Shown here: piece after piece, positions 1 to 6,915 of the stretch
Numbering within the stretch: position 1 is the first letter of the stretch
How the letters are laid out: each line of letters starts with the position of its first letter
Assembly (NCBI GenBank): GCA_946011705.1
Contig: CAMGCA010000005.1
Coordinates: 1-20,726 of the forward strand
Source of the DNA: an uncultured Clostridia bacterium
GTDB taxonomy: Bacteria > Bacillota > Clostridia > Oscillospirales > Oscillospiraceae
Direction: 5' to 3'
Length of the DNA stretch: 20,726 bases
Made by a program: the position numbers and the translations under genes
Notes under the pieces: generated by a model
Seen by the model: only the letters and a program-made list of their open reading frames with translations
Database searches by the model: none
What the model was told of the DNA's origin: nothing

Positions 1-2
1 AC

Positions 3-2138
3 CCGGCCAAGCTCTCCCAGATTGACCTGAGCAAGACTTTCTTCGTGATCTGGACCACCACCATCTGGACCCTGCCCGGCAACCTGGCCATCTGCCTGCA
101 TCCCCGGGAAAGCTACGCCCTGGTGAAGGCCCCCAACGGGGAGACCTATATCATGGCCGAGGCTCTGACCGAGAAGGTCATGAAGATCGGCGGCTTTGAG
201 AATTATGATATTCTCGCCACCTATCCCGGTTCCTTCTTCGAAAATATGCTGGCTCAGCACCCCTTCATGGACAAGACCTCCCGGCTGGTCAACGCCGAGT
301 ACGTCACTATGGATTCCGGTACCGGCTGCGTCCACACCGCCCCCGGCTTCGGCGCTGACGACTACCAGACCTGTATGCGCTACGGCATGGAGCTGGTGGT
401 GCCCGTGGATGACTACGGCCGTCACACCGACTACGCAGGCAAATACGCGGGGCTCAAGACCGAAGAAAGCAACCCCATCATTCTGGCGGATATGAAGGAA
501 AGCGGCGTGCTGTTCGCCTCCGAAGAAATTGTCCACTCCTACCCCCACCACGACCGCTGCAAGAAGCCCGTGATCTTCCGGGCCACCCCCCAGTGGTTCT
601 GCTCCGTGGAGTCCTTCAAGGATCAGGCCATCCAGGCCATCGAGAACGTCCAGTGGTATCCTGCCTGGGGTCAGGATCGCATGACCAGCATGATCCGGGA
701 GCGTGCCGACTGGTGCATCTCCCGTCAGCGCCGCTGGGGTCTGCCCATCCCCGTGTTCTACTGCAAGGACTGCGGCAAGCCTGTGTCCACCCCCGAGTCC
801 ATCGAGAAGCTGTCCAAACTGTTCGACGAGTACGGCTCCAACATCTGGTTCGAGAAGGAAGCCATGGAGCTGGCCCCCGAAGGCTTCACCTGCCCCCACT
901 GCGGCGGCAAGGAATTCGACAAGGAGAAGGACACCCTGGACTGCTGGTTCGACTCCGGCTCCACCCACTACGCTTCCCTGATGCACCGCACCCCCGAGCT
1001 GTGGCCCGCCGACGTGTATCTGGAAGGCGCCGACCAGTACCGCGGCTGGTTCCAGTCCAGCCTTCTGGTGTCCGTAGGCGCTCTGGATCAGGGTGCGCCC
1101 TTCAAGCAGGTGCTGACCCACGGCTGGACCGTGGATGGTCAGGGCCGGGCCATGCACAAGTCTCTGGGCAACGGTGTTGACCCCGCCGACCTTATCAAGG
1201 ACTTCGGCGCGGACATCGTCCGCCTGTGGGCCGCCTCCTCCGACTACCACGCCGACGTGCGCTGCTCCAAGGAAATCTTCAAGCAGATCGCCCAGAACTA
1301 CCTGAAATTCCGCAACACCGCCCGGTACTGCCTGGGCAACCTGAACGACTTTGACCCCAACAATCTGGTATCCGTTGAGGAAATGGAAGAACTTGACCGC
1401 TGGGCGCTGACCAAGCTGGACGCGCTGGTGAAGCTGTGCCGCAAGGCCTACATGGGCTACGAATACCATGTGGTCACCCACGCCATCAACGATTTCTGCG
1501 TGGTGGAGCTGTCTTCCTTCTATCTGGATATCCTGAAAGACCGGCTGTACTGTGAGGAGAAGGACGGCCTTCGCCGCCGCTCCGCCCAGAGCGCCCTGTT
1601 CCTGATTCTGGACGCCCTGGCAAAGCTGTTCGCCCCTGTGCTGGCCTTCACCTGTGACGAGATCTGGCAGTCCATGCCCCACCGTGACTGCGATGACAGC
1701 CGCAATGTGCTGCTGAACCAGATGCCTGAGAATTTTGAAAGCTACGCTCTGGACGATGCCGCCATGGAGAAGTGGAACGTCATTATGAAGCTCCGTCAGG
1801 ATGTCAACGGCATTCTGGAGAAGGCCCGTGCCGACAAGCGCATCGGTAAGGCCCTGGAGGCCCATGTGACTCTGAGCACCGATGACGCTTCCCTGAAAGC
1901 TGCCTGTGAGGGTGTGAACCTGGCGGAAATCTGCATCGTGTCCACCTGCGACTGGAACGAGCCGGAGGAAGGCGCCGAGGTTGGCAGTGGTTTGAACTTC
2001 CCCGCTCTGACCATCGGTGTCAGCGAGGCCACGGGCACCAAGTGCCCCCGCGGCTGGATGCACAGTGAGCCGGCCAATGAAGAAGGGCTGTGCCCCCGCT
2101 GCGCGGCCGTGGTTGCCAAGCTGGAAGTCGAGATGTAA
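3..2138 (+). CDS. ileS: Isoleucyl-tRNA synthetase, 5'-truncated by window edge
   Basis: The enzyme charges tRNA-Ile with isoleucine in the cytoplasm. The reading frame is open from base 3, so the N-terminus with the HIGH motif lies outside the window; about 711 residues are present. Visible are the editing-domain stretch TTTIWTLPGN, the block WCISRQRRWGLPIPVFYC, an internal zinc ribbon (CKDC ... CPHC), the KMSKS-type loop as AMHKSLGN near 1150, the tRNA-binding helical domain, and a C-terminal zinc-finger remnant. The C-terminal finger is normally CxxC...CxxC; here the first pair reads CPRG (GGC codon at 2052-2054) while the second CPRC is intact. A strong terminator follows directly. Family assignment is secure; the Cys loss is a direct observation whose effect is unknown. 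Confidence 0.97.
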   Translation, partial: PAKLSQIDLSKTFFVIWTTTIWTLPGNLAICLHPRESYALVKAPNGETYIMAEALTEKVMKIGGFENYDILATYPGSFFENMLAQHPFMDKTSRLVNAEYVTMDSGTGCVHTAPGFGADDYQTCMRYGMELVVPVDDYGRHTDYAGKYAGLKTEESNPIILADMKESGVLFASEEIVHSYPHHDRCKKPVIFRATPQWFCSVESFKDQAIQAIENVQWYPAWGQDRMTSMIRERADWCISRQRRWGLPIPVFYCKDCGKPVSTPESIEKLSKLFDEYGSNIWFEKEAMELAPEGFTCPHCGGKEFDKEKDTLDCWFDSGSTHYASLMHRTPELWPADVYLEGADQYRGWFQSSLLVSVGALDQGAPFKQVLTHGWTVDGQGRAMHKSLGNGVDPADLIKDFGADIVRLWAASSDYHADVRCSKEIFKQIAQNYLKFRNTARYCLGNLNDFDPNNLVSVEEMEELDRWALTKLDALVKLCRKAYMGYEYHVVTHAINDFCVVELSSFYLDILKDRLYCEEKDGLRRRSAQSALFLILDALAKLFAPVLAFTCDEIWQSMPHRDCDDSRNVLLNQMPENFESYALDDAAMEKWNVIMKLRQDVNGILEKARADKRIGKALEAHVTLSTDDASLKAACEGVNLAEICIVSTCDWNEPEEGAEVGSGLNFPALTIGVSEATGTKCPRGWMHSEPANEEGLCPRCAAVVAKLEVEM

Positions 2139-2145
2139 CCGAATA

Positions 2146-2177
2146 CCGGACACGGTTTTCGCCGTGTCCGGTTTTTT
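2146..2177 (+). terminator. Intrinsic terminator of ileS
   Basis: A perfect 10-bp stem (CCGGACACGG at 2146-2155, CCGTGTCCGG at 2162-2171) with a 6-nt loop is followed by six T residues, 7 nt after the ileS stop codon. Confidence 0.93.
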
Positions 2178-2198
2178 CCAATATTCGAAAAATAGTTC

Positions 2199-2226
2199 TT
2201 GACATTTCCAAATCCCGTGCTATAAT
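2199..2226 (+). promoter_or_regulatory. Consensus extended -10 promoter for the tRNA pair
   Basis: TTGACA (2199-2204), a 16-nt spacer, and TATAAT (2221-2226) preceded by TGC make an extended -10. Both hexamers match the sigma-A consensus exactly, as expected for stable RNA genes. It lies 20 nt upstream of the tRNA-Thr gene. Confidence 0.93.
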
Positions 2227-2246
2227 ATGCGTGTTCGGTTCGAGAC

Positions 2247-2322
2247 GCCGGTATAGCTCAGTTGGTAGAGCAACTGATTTGTAATCAGTAGGTCGGGGGT
2301 TCGAGTCCGTCTACCGGCTCCA
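2247..2322 (+). tRNA. tRNA-Thr (anticodon UGU)
   Basis: A 76-nt cloverleaf. The acceptor arms GCCGGTA (2247-2253) and TACCGGC (2312-2318) pair fully. The anticodon arm ctgatt-TGT-aatcag gives UGU, reading ACA (Thr). The T-arm contains GGTTCGAGTCC. The 3' CCA is encoded. It is the first gene of a two-tRNA transcript that ends at the terminator after tRNA-Tyr. Confidence 0.97.
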
Positions 2323-2361
2323 AAGACCGGATAAAGACTCGCAATCGAGCCAATTGCATAT

Positions 2362-2446
2362 GGGGGAGTTCCCGAGTGGCCAAAGGGGACAGACTGTAAA
2401 TCTGCTGCGTTTCGCTTCGATGGTTCGAATCCGTCCTCCCCCACCA
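2362..2446 (+). tRNA. tRNA-Tyr (anticodon GUA)
   Basis: An 85-nt class II tRNA with a long variable arm (tgcgtttcgcttcga region), as expected for bacterial tRNA-Tyr. Acceptor GGGGGAG (2362-2368) pairs with CTCCCCC (2436-2442). The anticodon stem cagact / aatctg encloses GTA. The discriminator is A and the CCA is encoded (2444-2446). It lies 39 nt after tRNA-Thr with no promoter between, so the two are co-transcribed. Confidence 0.97.
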
Positions 2447-2447
2447 C

Positions 2448-2481
2448 AAAAGTTCCAACACCTTTTGGTGTTGGAACTTTT
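2448..2481. terminator. Bidirectional terminator between tRNAs and amidohydrolase
   Basis: A perfect 15-bp stem, AAAAGTTCCAACACC (2448-2462) and GGTGTTGGAACTTTT (2467-2481), with a TTTT loop. The A and T tracts at the two bases of the stem let it work on both strands, fitting its place between the plus-strand tRNA transcript and the minus-strand amidohydrolase gene that ends at 2498. Confidence 0.9.
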
Positions 2482-2497
2482 GTATTTGAGGGTGGAT

Positions 2498-3346
2498 TCA
2501 AAACTTTTGCCGCAGCACCCCAATTCCCTTCTCCAGTACCATCCGCGTCTCATCCCCCAAAGTGGCCTTCAGCAGCTCGTATTCCGTCAAACTGCCGTGG
2601 GGAACCGACCAGGCTCCCGCATCGGTGCCGGGGGCCAGAAGGCCGCCCATGGCCGCAAACCGGCTCACATTCTCCATGGCGCTGTCCAGAATCCGCTCTA
2701 CGGCGGTTTCAGCAAAGCGCCCCCGGCCCCGGAGGTTGCCGATGGTGGACAAGGTGGGAACCCAGACTGTACCGCTTTCCGCCATGGCGTGTAGGGCTTC
2801 ACCATCCAGATAGGCCCCGTGCTCGATGGAGTCCACGCCGGCCCCAGCCGCCGCCTCCACAGTCCGCGCACCGTTGGCATGGGCCATCACCGCCATGCCC
2901 TCCTCATGGGCAATGTGAATCAGCTCCCGGATTTCCTCCGGGTTCAGTCCCGCCTCGGTCAGAACGCCAAACCGGTCAAAATCCATCAGGCCGGAAATCA
3001 TGATTTTGATAAAATCCGCCCCGTTCTCCCGATTTTTCGCCACCAGTTCCGCATACTGCCGGAGATTTTCGTATTTTTCGCCAATGAAACCGCCGTAATG
3101 TCCAGTCTTGCACAAAGGCGACAACGGTGTGCGGTAGAGAATCCCGTACTCCCCTGCCAGCTGCCTTGCCCGTTTGCCCACGCCCCAGCGGTCGCCGCCA
3201 TCCCGAAGCCAGGTAAAGCCCAGTTCCTGATAACGGGCGAGAATTCGGTGAATCCAGCTTTCGTCGACAGACTGTTTGTGCCGGGCAATGGCCGCTTTCC
3301 AGTCCGCGCCGTCCAGCACCATGTGAATATGGCAATCTACAAGCAT
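2498..3346 (-). CDS. Small metal-dependent amidohydrolase (imidazolonepropionase-like)
   Basis: A 282-aa amidohydrolase-superfamily TIM barrel, probably hydrolysing an amide, cyclic-imide or peptide-like substrate in the cytosol; the substrate cannot be told from sequence. The metal ligands expected for a binuclear site are visible: HxH in DCHIH (His6, His8), Lys114 in FIKIM (candidate carboxylated Lys), His156 (MAHANG), His176 (SIEHGAYLD) and Asp242 (PGTDAG). At 282 aa it is shorter than the roughly 400 aa usual for imidazolonepropionase/dipeptidase relatives and starts straight at the HxH strand, so the N-terminal beta-sandwich half is missing. The start at 3346 is chosen over longer in-frame extensions because AAAGGAG lies 7-13 nt before it and homology begins there. 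It follows the MATE gene by 55 nt on the same strand, with a hairpin between; no separate promoter is evident. Confidence 0.85.
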   Translation of the reverse strand: MLVDCHIHMVLDGADWKAAIARHKQSVDESWIHRILARYQELGFTWLRDGGDRWGVGKRARQLAGEYGILYRTPLSPLCKTGHYGGFIGEKYENLRQYAELVAKNRENGADFIKIMISGLMDFDRFGVLTEAGLNPEEIRELIHIAHEEGMAVMAHANGARTVEAAAGAGVDSIEHGAYLDGEALHAMAESGTVWVPTLSTIGNLRGRGRFAETAVERILDSAMENVSRFAAMGGLLAPGTDAGAWSVPHGSLTEYELLKATLGDETRMVLEKGIGVLRQKF

Positions 3347-3365
3347 TCTCTTCGCTCCTTTGCGG

Positions 3366-3397
3366 AAAATCCGCCTGACGGAAATCAGGCGGATTTT
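3366..3397. terminator. Hairpin between MATE and amidohydrolase genes
   Basis: A perfect 13-bp stem (AAAATCCGCCTGA at 3366-3378, TCAGGCGGATTTT at 3385-3397) with a 6-nt loop, just after the MATE stop codon on the minus strand. The short T tract (four T) suggests partial termination, which would lower but not abolish expression of the downstream amidohydrolase. Confidence 0.7.
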
Positions 3398-3401
3398 GAT
3401 T

Positions 3402-4772
3402 TTATTGTTCATCACACAGCGGCTGAATCTTCTCCCGGTAAATCCGGCGGAAGAAATAGAAGGTCGCTGCCGCGCTGGCAATCTCCGCGACCAGGAAGGA
3501 CAGCCATACCTTATCCACATCGCCGGTCAGGCTCAACAGGTAAGCCACCGGCAACAACACCAGCATCTGCCGGCACAGGGAGGTGAGGGTGGTATAGATG
3601 CCGTTGCCCAGCGCCTGGAAGCTGGCGCCCAGCACGATGCAGAAGGATGCAACCGGGAAGCTCCAGCTGATGGTTCGCAGGGCCGCCCGGCCGATGGACA
3701 GGAACGCCTCACTGGGATTGAACATTCCCAGCAGAGCGTCGGGAAACAGCTGGAAGGCCAGGAATCCCGCTGTCATCAGGCCAAAGGCCACGGAGCAGGC
3801 GATTTTCAGGGTCTTGGTGATGCGCTTTGGCTTTTTCGCGCCGTAATTGAAGGCAATAATGGAGATGGCGGCGTTGTTCAGGCCGAACAGGGGCATGAAG
3901 AAGAAGCTCTGGAGCTTGAAATAGACACCGAATACACCGGTAGCCGTCTCTGTAAAGTTCTGCAAAATCTGATTCTGGCCGAATGTCAGGTCGGGGCCGA
4001 GGCCGTTCATAACAATGGAAGGTACGCCCACGGTGAGAATCTGGCGGACAATCTTACCCTCCAGACGAAGATACCGGGCACCCAGCTGAACCTCGGGGTT
4101 GAACCTGAAGTTAAAGAACCAGACCAGTCCGGCGGAGCACCACTGGCCGATGACTGTGGCCACGGCAGCGCCGGCGATGCCCATGGCAGGGGCGCCGAAC
4201 CAGCCGTGGATCAGAATCGGGTCCAGAATGATGTTGATAATGGCGCCGGTGCCCTGGGTGATCATGGTGTACACCGTCCGTCCGGTGGACTGCAGCAGCC
4301 GCTCGCCCAGGATGGACAGGAATACGCCCACGGTCATGATGCAGCAGATCCGGGAATAAGCGATGCCGCCCTCCACGGTCTCCCGAACATCGGACTGCAT
4401 TTCGTAGTAGGGCCGCACGCCAAAAATGCCGAACAGCATAAAAATCGCGGTAACGATCAGCATCAGAACCAAGCCGTTGCCGGCAGTACGGTTGGCGGCC
4501 TCCTGATTGTTTTCGCCAAGGCTCTTGCTGAGCAGGGAGTTGACACCCACACCGATGCCCACAGCGAAACCAATCTGCATATTCTGAATAGGGAATGCCA
4601 GCGACAGTGCCGTCACGGCGCTCTCAGAAACCTGAGAGACGAAGATGCTGTCCACCACGTTGTACAGCGCCTGCACCAGCATGGAGGCGATCATGGGCAG
4701 GGCCATGTTCATCAGCAGCTTTCCCTCGGACATGAAGCCCATTTTGTTTCCCTGTAACGTATTTGTACTCAT
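3402..4772 (-). CDS. MATE family multidrug/Na+ efflux transporter
   Basis: A 456-aa inner-membrane antiporter of the MATE family, which exports cationic drugs or metabolites in exchange for Na+ or H+. The N-terminal block GKLLMNMALPMIASMLVQALYNVVDSIFVS is the standard MatE (MepA/NorM/DinF-like) opening, and about twelve hydrophobic segments fall into two homologous halves, the second beginning near the SFFFMPLFGLNNAAISIIAFNYGA stretch. Length is normal for the family. The ATG at 4772 is preceded by GGAG with 7-nt spacing and by a promoter at 4814-4842. The substrate is unknown. Across the gap, a heterodimeric ABC exporter is transcribed divergently, so the locus groups two efflux systems. Confidence 0.93.
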   Translation of the reverse strand: MSTNTLQGNKMGFMSEGKLLMNMALPMIASMLVQALYNVVDSIFVSQVSESAVTALSLAFPIQNMQIGFAVGIGVGVNSLLSKSLGENNQEAANRTAGNGLVLMLIVTAIFMLFGIFGVRPYYEMQSDVRETVEGGIAYSRICCIMTVGVFLSILGERLLQSTGRTVYTMITQGTGAIINIILDPILIHGWFGAPAMGIAGAAVATVIGQWCSAGLVWFFNFRFNPEVQLGARYLRLEGKIVRQILTVGVPSIVMNGLGPDLTFGQNQILQNFTETATGVFGVYFKLQSFFFMPLFGLNNAAISIIAFNYGAKKPKRITKTLKIACSVAFGLMTAGFLAFQLFPDALLGMFNPSEAFLSIGRAALRTISWSFPVASFCIVLGASFQALGNGIYTTLTSLCRQMLVLLPVAYLLSLTGDVDKVWLSFLVAEIASAAATFYFFRRIYREKIQPLCDEQ

Positions 4773-4813
4773 TTCTTTCTCCTAAAACAGTTACACATTT
4801 TCTTGACCTATCT

Positions 4814-4842
4814 ATTATAGCGGAATAAAAATGCGGTTTCAA
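4814..4842 (-). promoter_or_regulatory. Sigma-A-like promoter of the MATE gene
   Basis: On the minus strand: TTGAAA (4842-4837), a 17-nt spacer, TATAAT (4819-4814). The leader to the MATE start codon is about 35 nt. Confidence 0.85.
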
Positions 4843-4943
4843 GCCCCATTTGGGATAACTGTAAACCTGTTTGATTCGAACGCGCGTTGTCTTCGATCGT
4901 TGAGGCGCGGTATCTTCCGTGGTTCATACTGATATTCAATTAT

Positions 4944-5111
4944 AAACTTGAATTCGTCAGAATTGAAGTTTTTCATACGAAAATCATAATGAGACGGGAT
5001 TCTATGATTTTCCCTTTCGAAATCATAGAATCGACAACGCCGTTAGGCGGCGTCTATCTGATGAAACCAAATGGTTTATCCGCTAATCGTATTAACACAC
5101 GTCAAAATACG
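4944..5111. other. Gene-free, AT-rich region with a chain of five hairpins
   Basis: The gap between the MATE and ABC genes (4773-5187) carries no convincing gene apart from two outward-facing promoters. Within it five inverted repeats follow one another: 4944-4955/4960-4971 (12 bp, one mismatch); GATTCTATGATTT 4998-5010 with its perfect 13-bp complement at 5020-5032; 5033-5041/5046-5054 (GAC..CGCC/GGCG..GTC); 5060-5069/5072-5080 (AAACCA/TGGTTT plus GAT/ATC with one bulged base); and 5088-5093/5106-5111 (CGTATT/AATACG). The base composition is clearly more AT-rich than the surrounding genes. The ABC promoter begins downstream, so the hairpins are not part of the ABC leader; they could be a separate RNA, a repeat element or protein-binding sites. 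Confidence 0.55.
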
Positions 5112-5135
5112 CCTTGCCGTTTTTTGCGCAAAGAC

Positions 5136-5164
5136 TTGCACCATTCCTGGATAGGTGCTATAAT
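5136..5164 (+). promoter_or_regulatory. Extended -10 promoter of the ABC exporter operon
   Basis: TTGCAC (5136-5141), a 17-nt spacer, and TATAAT (5159-5164) preceded by TGC. The predicted transcript start near 5171 leaves a leader of only about 17 nt before the TTG start at 5188. Confidence 0.88.
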
Positions 5165-5187
5165 CGCCCTGGAATGAGGTGACGGCG

Positions 5188-6915
5188 TTGAAAAGTTTAT
5201 TAAAGTACCTGAAGGGCTATGAAAAGCAGTGTGTGCTGGGCCCGCTGTTTAAGCTGCTGGAAGCGGCCTTCGAGCTGCTGGTTCCGCTGGTAGTGGCCCG
5301 GATCGTGGATCAGGGCATCGGCAGCGGCAACACCGGATATATCGTCAAAATGTGTCTGGTGATGGTGGCTTTGGGCTTGATCGGCCTTGCCATGGCGGTG
5401 TGCGCCCAGTATTTTTCCGCTGTGGCGGCGGTGGGTTTCTCTGCCCGCCTGCGCCATGTGCTGATGGAGCACATCCTGCACTTAAGCTACAGCCAGATTG
5501 ACACGCTGGGCACCTCCACCATGGTGACCCGCATGACCTCCGACATCAATCAGGTGCAGAACGGTGTGAATCTGACACTGCGGCTGCTGCTGCGGTCGCC
5601 CTTTGTGGTGTTTGGCGCCATGGTTATGGCCTTTACCATTGATTTTCAGGCGGCGCTGGTATTCGCCGGGGTGATTCCCGTGCTGTGCCTCATCGTCTTC
5701 GGCATTATGCTCATCACCATGCCCATGTACAAGCGGGTGCAGGCCGCTCTGGACGGCGTGACCTCCGCCACCCGGCAAAACTTAGCGGGTGTCCGTGTCC
5801 TGCGGGCCTTCTGCAAGGAGGATACCGAGGCAGCGGACTTTGAGCAGAGAACCGACGGCCTGACAGCGAGGCAGCTCTCCGCCGGACGGATTTCGGCGCT
5901 GATGAACCCCGTGACCCTTGTGGTCATCAATCTGGCGGTGGTGATTCTGGTGAAGGTGGGCGCCGTCAAGGTCGAGCACGGCATTCTCACCCAGGGCCTG
6001 GTGATCGCCCTGTACAACTATATGTCCCAGATTTTGGTGGAACTAATCAAAATGGCAAACCTTATCATCACACTGGCGAAAGCCGTGGCTTGCGGCAAGC
6101 GTCTGTCCGCTGTGCTGAAGATGGAAAGCAACCAGCAGGACGGCGAATATCACGCGGACGGGCTGTCCGGTGACGTGGAGTTCCGGGACGTAACCGCCCG
6201 CTACGCCGGTTCCGCCAGCCCTTCTCTGGAGCACATTTCTTTCCACGCCCGTCCGGGCCAGACCATCGGCATCATCGGCGGCACCGGCTCCGGCAAGACC
6301 ACCCTGGTGAACCTGATCCCCCGGCTCTATGATGCTGCCGAGGGCGCGGTGCTGCTGGACGGCAGAAATGTGCAGGACTATGACATGGTCTCCCTGCGGC
6401 GCAGAATCGGCGTGGTGCCCCAAAAGGCGGTGCTGTTCAAGGGCACCATCCGGCAGAATCTCAAGTGGGGCAATGAAAACGCCACCGAGGACGCACTGTG
6501 GGATGCTCTGAAAACCGCTCAGGCCAGCGAGGTGGTACTGGGCAAGGACGGCGGTCTGGACGCTCCCGTGGAGCAGGGCGGCGCCAACTTCTCCGGCGGT
6601 CAGCGGCAGCGGCTGACCATCGCCCGGGCGCTGGTGCGAAAGCCCGCCATTCTGATTCTGGATGACAGCGCTTCCGCCCTGGACTACGCCACAGACGCCA
6701 ACCTGAGAATGGCCATTCGGAGCATGGATAACCCGCCCACAACGTTCATCGTCTCCCAGCGGGCGGCGTCCGTGCGCTACGCCGACGAGATTCTGGTTCT
6801 GGACGATGGGCTTCTGGTTGGTAAGGGCACCCACGAGGAACTGCTCAAGGACTGTCCCACCTATCAGGAAATCTACTATTCCCAGTTCCCAAAGGAGGCG
6901 GCAGGCAATGAATAA
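5188..6915 (+). CDS. ABC exporter subunit with degenerate ATPase site (TM287/BmrC-like)
   Basis: A 575-aa half-transporter: six-helix exporter domain (about residues 1-310) fused to a nucleotide-binding domain. Walker A is GGTGSGKTT (Lys370), the signature FSGGQ is intact, but the catalytic Glu after Walker B is Asp (LILDDSASALD, Asp493) and the switch His is Gln (IVSQRAAS, Gln524). This pattern is known from the non-catalytic site of heterodimeric exporters such as TM287/288 and BmrCD. I prefer the TTG start at 5188 (MKSLLKYLKGYEK, the usual family opening, with GAGGTG 6 nt upstream) over the GTG at 5179, which would lie inside its own ribosome site and only about 8 nt from the transcript start. 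It overlaps the next gene by 8 nt. Likely role: export of drugs, peptides or lipids; substrate unknown. Confidence 0.93.
   Translation: MKSLLKYLKGYEKQCVLGPLFKLLEAAFELLVPLVVARIVDQGIGSGNTGYIVKMCLVMVALGLIGLAMAVCAQYFSAVAAVGFSARLRHVLMEHILHLSYSQIDTLGTSTMVTRMTSDINQVQNGVNLTLRLLLRSPFVVFGAMVMAFTIDFQAALVFAGVIPVLCLIVFGIMLITMPMYKRVQAALDGVTSATRQNLAGVRVLRAFCKEDTEAADFEQRTDGLTARQLSAGRISALMNPVTLVVINLAVVILVKVGAVKVEHGILTQGLVIALYNYMSQILVELIKMANLIITLAKAVACGKRLSAVLKMESNQQDGEYHADGLSGDVEFRDVTARYAGSASPSLEHISFHARPGQTIGIIGGTGSGKTTLVNLIPRLYDAAEGAVLLDGRNVQDYDMVSLRRRIGVVPQKAVLFKGTIRQNLKWGNENATEDALWDALKTAQASEVVLGKDGGLDAPVEQGGANFSGGQRQRLTIARALVRKPAILILDDSASALDYATDANLRMAIRSMDNPPTTFIVSQRAASVRYADEILVLDDGLLVGKGTHEELLKDCPTYQEIYYSQFPKEAAGNE

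Noticed and set aside
3360..4757. Long plus-strand open frame (465 aa) opposite the MATE gene
   Set aside because: It is antisense to a clear MATE transporter, its translation is rich in Gly/His/Gln without family motifs, and no ribosome site fits. It is an artefact of GC-rich codon use.
4887..5177. Possible 96-aa gene in the MATE-ABC gap
   Set aside because: It has a TTG start without a ribosome site, runs through every hairpin of the region and overlaps the ABC promoter; its composition shows no domain. Non-coding structured DNA is the better reading.
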